Made by a program: the position numbers and the translations under genes. 44,398 nt of DNA from Streptacidiphilus anmyonensis (GTDB lineage: Bacteria; Actinomycetota; Actinomycetes; Streptomycetales; Streptomycetaceae): positions 36,604 to 81,001 of the forward strand of contig NZ_BBPQ01000036.1 in the NCBI RefSeq assembly GCF_000787855.1. Direction: 5' to 3'. This document shows, in pieces, positions 37,124 to 44,398 of the stretch; within the stretch, counting starts at the first letter, position 1; the number at the start of each line of letters is the position of its first letter. The notes beneath the pieces are model-generated. The model made no database searches, was not told where the DNA came from, and saw only the letters and a list, made by a program, of their open reading frames with translations.

Positions 37124-37768
37124 GTGCTGCGATACGACCTGGTGATCTTCGACAACGACGGCGTCCTGGTGGACAGCGAGCCGCTCTCCAACCGCCTCCT
37201 GGCGGACTATCTCACCGAGCTCGGCTTTCCCACCACCATCGAGGACTCGTACCGCGACTTCATGGGCGCCGCGGCGCACACGGTCCACGACGTCATAGCC
37301 GAGCGCTACGACGGCGCCCGCCTGCCCGCGACCTTCGACGACGACTTCCACGGCCGCGTGTTCGCCTCGTTCCGCGAGCGGCTGACGGCCGTCGCGGGCG
37401 CGGCGGAGCTGCTGGAGTTCGTCGCGGACCGCGTTCCCTACTGCGTCGCCTCCTCCGCCCACCACTCGTGGATCCGCACGGCCCACGAGGTCACCGGGCT
37501 CGGCCCGTTCTTCACGGACACGCAGCTGTTCAGCGCGCAGGACGTGGGCCGCGGCAAGCCCGCGCCCGACCTCTTCCTGCACGCCGCCGAGCGGATGGGC
37601 GTGGCGCCGGAGCGGTGCGTCGTCATCGAGGACAGCCCCCTGGGCGTCGCGGCGGCCCGCGCGGCCGGCATGGACGTCTACGGCTACGCGGCCCTCACAC
37701 CGCGGGAACGGCTGGCGGACGCGACGGGGATCATCGACGACCTGGGCCTGCTGCCCGCCCTGCTGTAG
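37124..37768 (+). CDS. HAD-superfamily phosphatase, beta-phosphoglucomutase-like
   Basis: A 214-residue subfamily IA HAD hydrolase. Motif I DNDGVLVDSEPLSN carries the nucleophile Asp and acid/base Asp, both present. Motif II is CVASSAHHSWI, Lys motif III is GRGKPAPDLFLHAAERMG, and motif IV VIEDSPLGVAAARAAGM binds Mg. The cap domain (about 20-85) is alpha-helical. It likely dephosphorylates or isomerises a small sugar phosphate; the substrate cannot be told. GTG 37124 was chosen over upstream in-frame starts because the Rossmann strand begins at once and a -10 lies 7 bases before. Confidence 0.9.
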   Translation: MLRYDLVIFDNDGVLVDSEPLSNRLLADYLTELGFPTTIEDSYRDFMGAAAHTVHDVIAERYDGARLPATFDDDFHGRVFASFRERLTAVAGAAELLEFVADRVPYCVASSAHHSWIRTAHEVTGLGPFFTDTQLFSAQDVGRGKPAPDLFLHAAERMGVAPERCVVIEDSPLGVAAARAAGMDVYGYAALTPRERLADATGIIDDLGLLPALL

Positions 37769-37795
37769 TCGCCGCGCTCAGCCGGCCCCAGCCCC

Positions 37796-37867
37796 ACAGC
37801 CAGCTCCACAGCCGGCTCCACCGGCAGCCCGACAGCCGGCTCCACAGGCGGCCCGACAGCCGGCTTC
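37796..37867. repeat. 12-bp tandem array in a convergent gap
   Basis: Six units of 12 bp: ACAGCCAGCTCC (37796), ACAGCCGGCTCC (37808), ACCGGCAGCCCG (37820), ACAGCCGGCTCC (37832), ACAGGCGGCCCG (37844), ACAGCCGGCTTC (37856). Alternate units match, giving a 24-bp higher period. It ends 4 bases from the stop of the M23-like gene. On the minus strand it could encode EPAVG-type repeats in a frame different from that gene. Confidence 0.85.
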
Positions 37868-37871
37868 TCGG

Positions 37872-39425
37872 TCAGTCCCCGACCGCGAGTCGCCTCCCGC
37901 GGTGCAGGTCCCCCCGGACCTCCGTCAGGCGGAACGGCAGCCCCAACCCCACGCTGCTCTCCGCCCGCATCCGCAGGGCCGGCTCCGGCCCTGCCGCGCT
38001 GTTGCCGACCGAGCCGAGCGGGGTCCCGACGGCGACGTGCTGGCCGCGCCGGACCTGGACGGAGTCCTCCCGCAGGCCGCTCAGGACCACGACGCCGCGG
38101 TCGGTGCCGATGCGGACGTGGTTGCCGTCCGGGTGGCTCGTGCGGGAGGCCAGCGGCGGGTGGTCGGGCAGGCCGTCGACGGCCGCCAGCACCACGCCGT
38201 CGACGGGGCTGACGACCGGGTGGCCGAACACCGCGTACCGCTCGTTCGTCGCGGGGGCCAGCCCGAGCGCGCGGCGTCCGCGCCACTGCGGGCCCTCGCC
38301 GAGCTGCACCAGATCGGCCGCGTAGCGGGAGGCCCGGTCGCCGCCGGGGGAGAGCGACGCCTCGGCGTGGCGGTTGACGGCCGGGCCTCCGGCCTCCGTG
38401 CAGACGAAGACGCCGCCGCGCAGCGGGGAGCGCAGTTGGAGGGGGTGCGCGGTCGGCGCGCCGGGGACCGGACGGGACCGCTGCCACGTCCACGCGGCGA
38501 GTCCGGCCACGCCGACGAACAGACCGGTCTCGGGCAGGCCGGGCGCGCCCCAGCCGAGGCCCGCGCCGAGGACGTGGCCGAAGGCCAGCACCGAGACCAC
38601 CGCCGGGGCGAGCGGCAGCGAGCGGAACCACGGCGGCAGCGCCCACGTCGGCGCGGTGCGCAGCACGTACCAGGCGAAGGCCGGCGTCTGCGCCAGGATC
38701 AGCAGCCAGCCCGTCGCGCCGCCGGCCAGCCAGGGGAACGTCAGTTCCGCTGCCGTGGCGGCCGCGTAGGCGAGCACGGTGCGCTGCAGCCGCGTCACGG
38801 CAGCGGGTTTGGGGCCGGCCGTGGGCACGGGCACGGGCACGGGCGCGCGCACGGGCGCCACGGGCGGCGGCGCTACGGGCGCCGGGGCCGTGGGCGGCTC
38901 CGGAGGCGGGTCCAGCGCCACGCTCGCGGGCTCCGGCCCGGCCGCGCCTCTGCCCGCGTCCGCGCCTCTGCCCGCGTCGTCCGCCACCGCCGCTGGAACC
39001 GCCGCCCCCGTCACCGTCCCGGTCACCGTCCCCGTCTCGACCGTGCCGCGCGGGACCGGGACGGTGGCGGTCCGGGCCGCGAGGCGCGCGGTCAGGGCGG
39101 CGGGGCCGGTGACGAAGGAGGCCAGTCGGTCGGCCTCGTCCAGGCGAGCCCAGACCAGCTCCGCGCCGGTGGCGAAGACCAGCAGGTGCAGGTCCTTCTG
39201 CCGTCGTACGCTCCGCAGCTCGCCGTGGCGCTCGCGCAGGGCGTCGACGGCCTCCTGAAGCCGGTGCACCGGCACCCGCTCCAGCAGCCGCTCTCCGATC
39301 AGCGTCGGCTCCACCTCCGCCGCGCCGAACAGTGCGACGAGCGTCTGCGCGACCGGGTCCGTCGCCCCTGGGGCGCGACCGGCCGACCGGACGGAACGGA
39401 GACGGAGACGCGTTGGCATTCCCAT
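37872..39425 (-). CDS. Membrane protein with degenerate M23 (LytM-like) domain
   Basis: A 517-residue protein. The N-terminal 120 residues are soluble (LIGERLLERVPVHRLQEAVD, DLHLLVFATGAELVWARL). A long Pro/Val/Ala linker (about 150-205) leads to four hydrophobic helices (about 215-310). The C-terminal part (about 385-517) has an M23 fold: YAVFGHPVVSPVDGVV, NHVRIGTDRGVVVLSGLRED, VQVRRGQHVAVGTPLGSVGNS. The metal His of the YAHL position is replaced by Gly (LSGL) and the HLH motif reads ALRMRA, so peptidase activity is not expected. It may bind peptidoglycan or a partner, as EnvC-like proteins do. ATG 39425 follows TACGGT by 7 bases. Confidence 0.8.
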   Translation of the reverse strand: MGMPTRLRLRSVRSAGRAPGATDPVAQTLVALFGAAEVEPTLIGERLLERVPVHRLQEAVDALRERHGELRSVRRQKDLHLLVFATGAELVWARLDEADRLASFVTGPAALTARLAARTATVPVPRGTVETGTVTGTVTGAAVPAAVADDAGRGADAGRGAAGPEPASVALDPPPEPPTAPAPVAPPPVAPVRAPVPVPVPTAGPKPAAVTRLQRTVLAYAAATAAELTFPWLAGGATGWLLILAQTPAFAWYVLRTAPTWALPPWFRSLPLAPAVVSVLAFGHVLGAGLGWGAPGLPETGLFVGVAGLAAWTWQRSRPVPGAPTAHPLQLRSPLRGGVFVCTEAGGPAVNRHAEASLSPGGDRASRYAADLVQLGEGPQWRGRRALGLAPATNERYAVFGHPVVSPVDGVVLAAVDGLPDHPPLASRTSHPDGNHVRIGTDRGVVVLSGLREDSVQVRRGQHVAVGTPLGSVGNSAAGPEPALRMRAESSVGLGLPFRLTEVRGDLHRGRRLAVGD

Positions 39426-39432
39426 GCGCTCC

Positions 39433-39438
39433 ACCGTA
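39433..39438 (-). promoter_or_regulatory. -10 hexamer of leaderless promoter
   Basis: TACGGT on the minus strand, 7 bases before ATG 39425. It selects that ATG over the GTG at 39434 and the ATG at 39419. Confidence 0.45.
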
Positions 39439-39572
39439 GGGAACGAGGGCCGTTCTGCCCGGGAACGACGTGCTTCGGCACGGGTTGCCTTCCGGGATCA
39501 GATGTCGGACGGGGGTTCCGCTGCCGCCCGTGAGTCCGTACGCTCGCGCCAACCTGTTCGGATACCGGCCGG

Positions 39573-39583
39573 TAGGGTAGGGA
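39573..39583 (+). promoter_or_regulatory. Overlapping -10-like hexamers before the MFS gene
   Basis: TAGGGT (39573-39578) and TAGGGA (39578-39583) overlap by one base, 12 and 7 bases before ATG 39591. No ribosome-binding site is seen. Confidence 0.4.
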
Positions 39584-39590
39584 CCCCCGC

Positions 39591-40799
39591 ATGACCACAG
39601 CAGCCCTCGAGATCACGCCGAGACTTCGGCAGGCGCGCAGCTCCCTGCTGTTCAGCTACGTCGCCCAGGGCGCCGTCTTCGCGCTGTTGGTGACCCGCAT
39701 TCCGGGCATCCAGACCCAGTACGGGATCAGCGACGGGATGCTGCCGGTGTTCCTCGCCGCCGTGCCGATCCTGGCCGGCGTCGGCTCCATCTCGATGGAG
39801 CATCTGGTGAAGAGGACCTCGCCGCGCGCCGTGCTGCGCGTGGTGCAGCCACTGGTCTGCCTCACGCTGCTCGGCGTCGGACTCGGCGACCGGATGTGGG
39901 AGGCAGCCGTCGCGCTCGCCGCCTTCGGCCTCGCCGTCGGCGGCCTGGACGCCAGTCAGGCCATGTCCGCCGTCGCGCTCCAGCACCGCTACGGGCGCAG
40001 CATCATGCAGACCTTCTACGCCGCGTTCAGCCTCGGCGGCATCATCGGCGCCTCCTTGGCCTGGGCGCAGGTGCACTTCAAGCTGAGCCTGCTGTCCATG
40101 TTCGGCACCGTCGGCCTCGTCGTGGCGGCCTCCGTGCTGGTGGCCGGGCGCTGGTACGCGGGCCCGGCGGAGCTCGGCCGGGCCGTCGAGGAGGCCACGG
40201 AGGCCGCGAACCGCTCCATCCCGTGGAAGCCGCTGCTGCCGCTCTGCCTGGCCATGTGCGTCGCCTACATCGGTGACGCCACGGTCTCCAACTGGGCCGC
40301 CAAGTACCTCCAGGAGGGCCTGCACAGCTCCGACCAGATGACCACCGTCCCCTACAACGCGTACATGGTGGTCATGCTGATCGGCCGTCTGCTCGGCGAC
40401 GCGCGCGTGCAGAGCTGGGGCAGCGTGCGGACCGTCCGGTTGGGCGCGGCGGTCTGCGCCGCCGGCTTCCTGCTGGTGGCGCTCTCGCCGAGCTCCTGGA
40501 TCGCGGTCGCCGCCTTCGCGGTCGTCGGCCTCGGCATCTCCGTGATCGTCCCGCAGGTCTTCGCCGCGGGCGGGCGGCTCTTCCCCAAGGACTCGGACGC
40601 GGCCGTGGCCCGGCTCAACATCTTCAACTACGCCGGCTTCCTGGTCGGCGCGCCGCTGGTCGGCGGTCTCGCCGGGGCGATGGGCTACCGCGTCGCCATG
40701 CTGGTGCCCATGGTGCTGATCCTGTCGGTCTTCGCCGTCAGCAAGGCGTTCGGGCCGAGCGTCGTCGAGGAGCCGCAGGCCGATACCGTGGCGGTATGA
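39591..40799 (+). CDS. Major facilitator superfamily transporter
   Basis: A 402-residue polytopic transporter, about 12 helices. N-terminal elements LLFSYVAQGAVFALLVTRIP, a loop-2 Arg/Lys region (VKRTSPRAVLRV), YAAFSLGGIIGASLAW in helix 5 and VMLIGRLLGDARVQSWGS in the second half follow MFS layout. Its shape is like the fucose-permease or drug-efflux groups; the substrate is unknown. The stop codon overlaps the next start as ATGA, so it is translated together with acuC. The terminal residues (EEPQADTVAV) also carry the -10 hexamer of acuC. Confidence 0.9.
   Translation: MTTAALEITPRLRQARSSLLFSYVAQGAVFALLVTRIPGIQTQYGISDGMLPVFLAAVPILAGVGSISMEHLVKRTSPRAVLRVVQPLVCLTLLGVGLGDRMWEAAVALAAFGLAVGGLDASQAMSAVALQHRYGRSIMQTFYAAFSLGGIIGASLAWAQVHFKLSLLSMFGTVGLVVAASVLVAGRWYAGPAELGRAVEEATEAANRSIPWKPLLPLCLAMCVAYIGDATVSNWAAKYLQEGLHSSDQMTTVPYNAYMVVMLIGRLLGDARVQSWGSVRTVRLGAAVCAAGFLLVALSPSSWIAVAAFAVVGLGISVIVPQVFAAGGRLFPKDSDAAVARLNIFNYAGFLVGAPLVGGLAGAMGYRVAMLVPMVLILSVFAVSKAFGPSVVEEPQADTVAV
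40784..40789 (+). promoter_or_regulatory. -10 hexamer of acuC inside the MFS gene
   Basis: TACCGT lies 6 bases before ATG 40796, inside the last codons of the MFS gene. acuC could thus be made from its own leaderless message as well as from read-through. Confidence 0.4.
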
Positions 40800-41956
40800 C
40801 CGTCACGCGGCTGTACTGGGACGACGCCCTCACGACGTACGACTTCGGGCCGGGCCATCCGATGGACCCGGTCCGGCTCCGGCTGACGATGGAGCTGGTG
40901 CGGGCCTTCGGCCTGGACGCGCTCCCCGAGGTCCGCGTGCTCGCGGCGCCGGCCGCGGGGGAGTCGACCCTGCGGCTGGTGCACGACCCCGGCTACATCA
41001 CCGCGGTCGAGGCGGTCGCCGCGACGGGTGTCCCCAATCCGGCGCGCGGCCTCGGCACCGAGGACAACCCCGCGTTCGCGGCCATCCACGCCGCCTCCGC
41101 GCTGATCGCCGGGCAGTCCGTCGCCGGGGCGGAGGCGGTCTGGGCCGAGGGCGGGCACGCCGTCAACTTCGCGGGCGGCCTGCACCACGCGATGCCCGGC
41201 CAGGCGTCCGGTTTCTGCGTCTACAACGACGCCGCGCTGGCCATCGCCCGCCTGCTGGAGCTCGGAGCGGAGCGCGTCGTCTACATCGACGTCGACGTCC
41301 ACCACGGCGACGGGGTGGAGAGAGTCTTCTGGGACGATCCGCGGGTGCTCACGATCTCCCTGCACGAGCACCCCCGCACCCTCTTCCCGCAGACCGGCTG
41401 GCCCGAGGAGACGGGTGGCGCGGCCGGCTCCGCGGTCAACGTCGCCCTCCCGGCGGGCACCGGCGACGCCGGCTGGCTGCGCGCCTTCCACGCGATCGTC
41501 CCGCCGCTGGTGGCGGCGTTCGACCCGCAGGTGATCGTCTCCCAGCACGGCGCCGACACCCACGTCGAGGACCCGCTGGCGCATCTCGCGATCAGCCTGG
41601 ACGCGCAGCGCGCCGTCATGTCGTCCGTCCGCGACCTCGCCGCGGCGCACACCGGGGACCGGTGGCTGGCCCTCGGGGGCGGCGGCTACGCCGTGGTCGA
41701 CGTCGTCCCGCGCTCCTGGTCCCACCTCGTCGCGCTGTCCGCCGGACACCCGATCGCGCCGGAGACGGAGACCCCCGAGGCGTGGCGGGCCATGGTCCGC
41801 GCCCTCACCCGCACCACCGCCCCGCAGCGGATGACCGACGGCTCCACGGCCACCTGGAAGGACTTCGAGTCCGGCTACGACCCGGCCGACCGGGTGGACC
41901 AGGCGATCATCGCCACCCGCAAGGCGGTCTTCCCCCACCACGGACTGCTGTTGTGA
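40796..41956 (+). CDS. acuC: AcuC-type histone deacetylase-family protein
   Basis: A 386-residue zinc-dependent deacylase of the arginase/HDAC fold, by analogy with Bacillus AcuC removing acetyl from acetyl-CoA synthetase to activate acetate use. Key motifs are GHPMDPVRLRLTMEL, AVNFAGGLHHAMPGQASGFC (His-His charge relay), YIDVDVHHGDGVERVFW (zinc Asp and His), SQHGADTHVEDPLAHLA (zinc Asp) and LALGGGGYAVVDVVPRSW. All catalytic and zinc ligands are present. It overlaps the MFS gene by 4 bases and the next gene by 4 bases, so all three form one operon. Confidence 0.95.
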   Translation: MTVTRLYWDDALTTYDFGPGHPMDPVRLRLTMELVRAFGLDALPEVRVLAAPAAGESTLRLVHDPGYITAVEAVAATGVPNPARGLGTEDNPAFAAIHAASALIAGQSVAGAEAVWAEGGHAVNFAGGLHHAMPGQASGFCVYNDAALAIARLLELGAERVVYIDVDVHHGDGVERVFWDDPRVLTISLHEHPRTLFPQTGWPEETGGAAGSAVNVALPAGTGDAGWLRAFHAIVPPLVAAFDPQVIVSQHGADTHVEDPLAHLAISLDAQRAVMSSVRDLAAAHTGDRWLALGGGGYAVVDVVPRSWSHLVALSAGHPIAPETETPEAWRAMVRALTRTTAPQRMTDGSTATWKDFESGYDPADRVDQAIIATRKAVFPHHGLLL

Positions 41957-42801
41957 CGGCCCCCGTCTCCCGCGACGAGCTCGTCTCCCACCTGGTCGCC
42001 ACCCGGCTCGCGGGCGACGTCGCCACCTCCCGTGAGGGGAACCTCCGCAACTACGCCAGGTTCGCGCGGCGGGATCCGGACGTCCTGCTCGGCCTGGACC
42101 CGCTCGGCGACCGGACCGAGGCGGAGCTCCTCGCCCTCATGGCGCGCCGGTGCGGGGTGAGCCCCGATCCGTTCCACCGGCACGGCCAGGACACCATCGA
42201 CCCCGAGCTCACCGCCGACGCCCTGGAACGGCTCGCCGCCGTCCTCGGCGAGACCGCCGCCGGACGCGTCGGCGTGCTGCTCGGGACGGGGCACCCCGGC
42301 CCCCTGCAACCGATGTACGCCGCCTTCGGCCGCGCGCTGCGCGCCGCCGGATGCGCGACGCGCACGCCCGCGCGTGGGCAGCGCTTCTCGATGCATTCGG
42401 GTGAGGGCACGCGCCGGTGCGGCCTTGACTACCGCGAGCGGGTGGGCGTGCTGGTGGTGTATGAAGGGGGCGCGTCAAGCAACGGACGGGAAGGCTCCCT
42501 CGCCCCCGGCGAGCCGGTCCACACGCACTCGCCGCAGCCCGTCCGCATCGCCCTCGCGGCCCTCGCCGAGCGCTCCGAACCGGCCCCCGACCTGGTCCTG
42601 GGCGACCACGGGTGGGTGTGCGCGGCCGGACGGCTGGGTCTGCGCGCGGCCGGCTTCGCGGACAGCAACGACCCGGCGGTCTTCGTCGCGGCGGAGGAGG
42701 GGCAGGTCGAGGTGGCCGTCCCGATCGACGACGGACTGTATCCGGACTGCTACAGACTGCCGACCGCCTACGTACTGCAACTGGCCGATCTGTCTCGGTA
42801 A
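41953..42801 (+). CDS. Putative phosphatase of an uncharacterised actinobacterial family
   Basis: A 282-residue soluble protein. GTG 41953 overlaps the acuC stop (GTGA). The N-terminal 90 residues are helical (DELVSHLVATRLAGDVATSR, NLRNYARFARRDPDVL). The rest is alpha/beta with GVLLGTGHPGPLQPMYAAFG, RVGVLVVYEGG, VHTHSPQPVRIAL and DLVLGDHGWVCAAGRLGLRA. Such proteins are commonly annotated as phosphatases, but I see no recognised catalytic signature. The TGHPG and DHG segments are candidates for a phosphate or metal site. Translational coupling with acuC suggests a linked metabolic role. Confidence 0.7.
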   Translation: MTAPVSRDELVSHLVATRLAGDVATSREGNLRNYARFARRDPDVLLGLDPLGDRTEAELLALMARRCGVSPDPFHRHGQDTIDPELTADALERLAAVLGETAAGRVGVLLGTGHPGPLQPMYAAFGRALRAAGCATRTPARGQRFSMHSGEGTRRCGLDYRERVGVLVVYEGGASSNGREGSLAPGEPVHTHSPQPVRIALAALAERSEPAPDLVLGDHGWVCAAGRLGLRAAGFADSNDPAVFVAAEEGQVEVAVPIDDGLYPDCYRLPTAYVLQLADLSR

Positions 42802-42926
42802 TCCCGAGGCCCTTCTCCCCCTTCCCACCCGTACCACCCGCAACTACTCTGGGGATACGCGTGTGCTGGCTTAAGTCACCGGAGGGGAAGCCGGTGCCCG
42901 TCACACGGAGAAGGTGCGGTGTTGTC

Positions 42927-43136
42927 ATGGCGTCTGGAGAGCGGCCTCTGAACGAGGTCAACTTCCTCACCGTGGCGGAAGTCGCCTCGGTGATGCGAGT
43001 GTCGAAGATGACCGTGTACCGCCTGGTGCACAGCAGCGAACTGCCGGCCATCCGGGTCGGGCGGTCGTTCCGGGTGCCCGAGCAGGCGGTGCACGACTAC
43101 CTCCGCGACTCCTACGTGGGACGGGAGACCGCGTAG
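42927..43136 (+). CDS. bdtA: Excisionase-type helix-turn-helix protein, BdtA-like
   Basis: A 69-residue MerR/excisionase-type DNA-binding protein: LTVAEVASVMRVSKMTVYRL (helix-turn-helix), VHSSELPAIRVGRSFRVPE (wing), AVHDYLRDSYVG. This compact form, followed by the bS22 gene, matches the locus known in Streptomyces coelicolor as bdtA, a target of the developmental repressor BldD. The symbol rests on that context and is tentative. ATG 42927 has only a weak purine stretch (GAGAAGG) upstream at wider than usual spacing. A strong hairpin terminates it at 43167. No BldD box could be confirmed. Confidence 0.75.
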   Translation: MASGERPLNEVNFLTVAEVASVMRVSKMTVYRLVHSSELPAIRVGRSFRVPEQAVHDYLRDSYVGRETA

Positions 43137-43166
43137 GAGACCGACAGCACGATCTGGTGAGAAATC

Positions 43167-43204
43167 CGGCCCGGCACCCCGCGCTCGTCGCGGGCGCCGG
43201 GCCG
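43167..43204 (+). terminator. Terminator hairpin after the BdtA-like gene
   Basis: CGGCCCGGC (43167-43175) pairs with GCCGGGCCG (43196-43204), and CCCGCG (43178-43183) with CGCGGG (43189-43194), around a 5-base loop. Confidence 0.8.
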
Positions 43205-43220
43205 AATTACGTTTCGCGGG

Positions 43221-43237
43221 CAGACTTCGGTAGTCTG
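43221..43237 (+). promoter_or_regulatory. Promoter region of bS22 with a palindrome over the -10
   Basis: CAGACT (43221-43226) and AGTCTG (43232-43237) form a dyad that contains a -10-like TAGTCT (43231-43236). It is 68 bases before the bS22 start. Confidence 0.45.
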
Positions 43238-43304
43238 TTGGCCTCCATCAACGTTTGGACCCGGTTGCCCGCACTCGCGGGTTAGTCCAGTGAGTGAGGT
43301 TCCC

Positions 43305-43403
43305 ATGGGTTCCGTCATCAAGAAGCGCCGCAAGCGTATGGCCAAGAAGAAGCACCGCAAGCTTCTCAAGCGCACGCGCGTTCAGCGTCGTAACAAGAAG
43401 TAA
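43305..43403 (+). CDS. Small ribosomal protein bS22 (AURKAIP1/COX24 domain)
   Basis: A 32-residue, extremely basic protein: [32 protein letters not shown]. It matches the actinobacterial AURKAIP1/COX24-type protein that was found as bS22 in mycobacterial 30S subunits. It binds 16S rRNA and has no enzymatic role. ATG 43305 is preceded by GAGTGAGG about 8 bases away. It is bracketed by hairpins at 43167-43204 and 43432-43468, so it is a single-gene unit. It is too short for most gene callers. Confidence 0.95.
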   Translation: MGSVIKKRRKRMAKKKHRKLLKRTRVQRRNKK

Positions 43404-43431
43404 CACCACTCGGCCACGCCGAAGGTGTTCT

Positions 43432-43468
43432 GCCGCCCGCACCGACGTTACTGTCTGGTGCGGGCGGC
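43432..43468 (+). terminator. Intrinsic terminator with T tract after bS22
   Basis: GCCGCCCGCACC (43432-43443) is the perfect reverse complement of GGTGCGGGCGGC (43457-43468), with a 13-base loop and a TTT run (43469-43471). Confidence 0.9.
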
Positions 43469-43523
43469 TTTCGTATGTCCGGCTGTCGTTGGTCCGAGTG
43501 CAGCGGAGAGGGGCTGAGGCGTC

Positions 43524-44398
43524 GTGGGGAACGTCGTTCTCGTCACCGGGGTGGGTCGTCATCTGGGCAGTCGCTTCGCGCGGGTGATCAGAGACCAGCC
43601 CGGTGTCGACCACGTCGTCGGCGTCGACGTGCAGCCCCCCTCCCGGCCGATCGAGGGGGCCGCGCCGTACAGCTTCGTCAGCGCCGACATCCGCAGGCCC
43701 GTCGTGGCCCGGGTGATAGCCGAGCACGGCGTCACCACCGTGGTCCACCTCAACGTCAGCACCACCACCCTGGGCTCCACCAGCCGCGGCGCGGTCAAGG
43801 AGACCAACGTCATCGGCACCATGCAGCTGCTCGCCGCGGTGCAGAAGGCCCCCAGCGTCTCCCGGCTCGTGGTGAAGTCCACGACCAGCGTCTACGGCTC
43901 CGCCCCGCGCGACCCCGCCGTCTTCCACGAGCGCATGCAGCCCAAGCTGCTGCCGACCGGCGGCTTCGCCAAGGACGCGGTGGAGGTCGAGGGCTACGTC
44001 CGCGGCTTCTCCAGGCGGCGTCCCGACGTCGCGGTCGGCGTGCTGCGCTTCGCCAACATCCTCGGCCCGGACGCCGACACCCCGCTGAACGAGTACTTCG
44101 CGCTGCCCGTCCTGCCGACCGTCCTCGGCTTCGACCCGCGGCTGCAGTTCGTCCACGAGGACGACGCCGTCGAGGTGCTGCGGCTGGCCGCGCTGGAGCC
44201 GCGGCGCGGCACCACCAACAGCGGCACCTTCAACGTGGCCGGCGACGGCGTCATGCTGCTCTCCCAGGCCGCGCGGCGCCTCGGCAAGCCGACGGTCCCG
44301 ATGCTGCTCCAGGCCGTCAGCTTCATGGCGGGCCTGGCCCGCCAGACACGGATGCTGGACTTTTCCCCCCACGCAGCTGCGGCTGCTGTCCACGGCCG
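43524..44398 (+). CDS. NAD(P)-binding SDR/epimerase-type protein (3' end outside window, possible frameshift)
   Basis: Partial extended SDR protein. The Rossmann start reads NVVLVTGVGRHLGSRFARVI (G-x-G-x-x-x-G type), then VVHLNVSTTTLGST, KETNVIGTMQLLAA, RLVVKSTTSVYGSAPRDP, RFANILGPDAD, VHEDDAVEVLRLAAL and TFNVAGDGVMLLSQAARRLG. At the usual YxxxK position it reads GGFAKDAVEVEG, so classical dehydrogenase or epimerase catalysis is doubtful. GTG 43524 has a GAGG upstream. At 44365-44370 a run of six C shifts the frame. With one C removed it would read DFSPTQLRLLSTA, which fits the family better than the given DFSPHAAAAAVHG. Sequencing error or real mutation cannot be told. Confidence 0.85.
   Translation, partial: MGNVVLVTGVGRHLGSRFARVIRDQPGVDHVVGVDVQPPSRPIEGAAPYSFVSADIRRPVVARVIAEHGVTTVVHLNVSTTTLGSTSRGAVKETNVIGTMQLLAAVQKAPSVSRLVVKSTTSVYGSAPRDPAVFHERMQPKLLPTGGFAKDAVEVEGYVRGFSRRRPDVAVGVLRFANILGPDADTPLNEYFALPVLPTVLGFDPRLQFVHEDDAVEVLRLAALEPRRGTTNSGTFNVAGDGVMLLSQAARRLGKPTVPMLLQAVSFMAGLARQTRMLDFSPHAAAAAVHG

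Noticed and set aside
37796-37867. CRISPR-like array
   Set aside because: Units are 12 bp and contiguous with no spacers, and no cas genes are present. It is a plain tandem repeat.
42840-42926. BldD operator upstream of the BdtA-like gene
   Set aside because: Partial matches such as AAGTCACC and GTCACACGGAG were seen, but none fits the palindromic consensus well enough.

Overview
High-G+C actinobacterial chromosome, almost certainly Streptomycetaceae (Streptomyces, Kitasatospora or Streptacidiphilus). The signs are near-complete G/C at third codon positions, an Lsr2 silencer, a surface protein with an LAXTG sortase-E-type signal, the disA-radA pair, a BdtA-like small helix-turn-helix protein beside the 32-residue ribosomal protein bS22, and many genes with a -10 hexamer 6-8 bases before the start codon and no Shine-Dalgarno sequence (leaderless). 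No tRNA, rRNA, CRISPR array, transposase, integrase or attachment site was seen. Most of the window is core chromosome.

Layout. 1-2760: end of a proline-rich small protein, an LAXTG surface protein with a hairpin leader, and a frameshifted relic of what looks like a related secreted protein. 2842-6389: lysS, a 52-residue membrane protein, a BlaI-type repressor, a short-form N-acetylglutamate synthase, lsr2, and a frameshifted gene running antisense into the lsr2 end. 6390-9410: structured intergenic DNA, clpC and a strong shared terminator. 9413-12966 (minus): a two-gene operon of a Trypco2-type protein and a 1075-residue trypsin-NACHT-LRR-like protein. This is the best candidate for a conflict or defence system in the window. 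13121-16008: a secreted protein, a diiron ferritin-like protein and a TetR regulator with a clear palindromic operator. 16121-19336: mutY and a two-component system. 19492-24736: a membrane-anchored protein, a ClC-family protein, disA and radA. 24798-28966: a secreted Ig-like protein and, divergently, a sigma-like/zinc-finger/membrane/BACON fusion, then a Cys-rich protein. 29063-33396: Ppx/GppA phosphatase, TIM-barrel isomerase, ilvD and a membrane protein. 33397-35088 (minus): two membrane proteins. 35268-37768: proline dehydrogenase, proC and a HAD phosphatase. 37796-39425: a 12-bp repeat array and a membrane protein with a degenerate M23 domain. 39591-42801: an overlapping MFS/acuC/phosphatase operon. 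42927-44398: the BdtA-like regulator, bS22 and an SDR protein with a likely frameshift close to the window end.

How the genes work together. DisA (c-di-AMP synthesis, DNA scanning), RadA and MutY form a genome-maintenance cluster. Proline dehydrogenase and ProC catalyse opposite halves of the proline/P5C cycle side by side. IlvD (branched-chain amino acids) and the NAGS (arginine) are biosynthetic. Lsr2 and ClpC are global silencing and proteostasis factors. The trypsin-NACHT pair sits between clpC and ordinary secreted-protein genes, with base usage like its neighbours, so there is no visible sign of recent transfer. All functions are inferred from motifs and family knowledge; no database search was possible.
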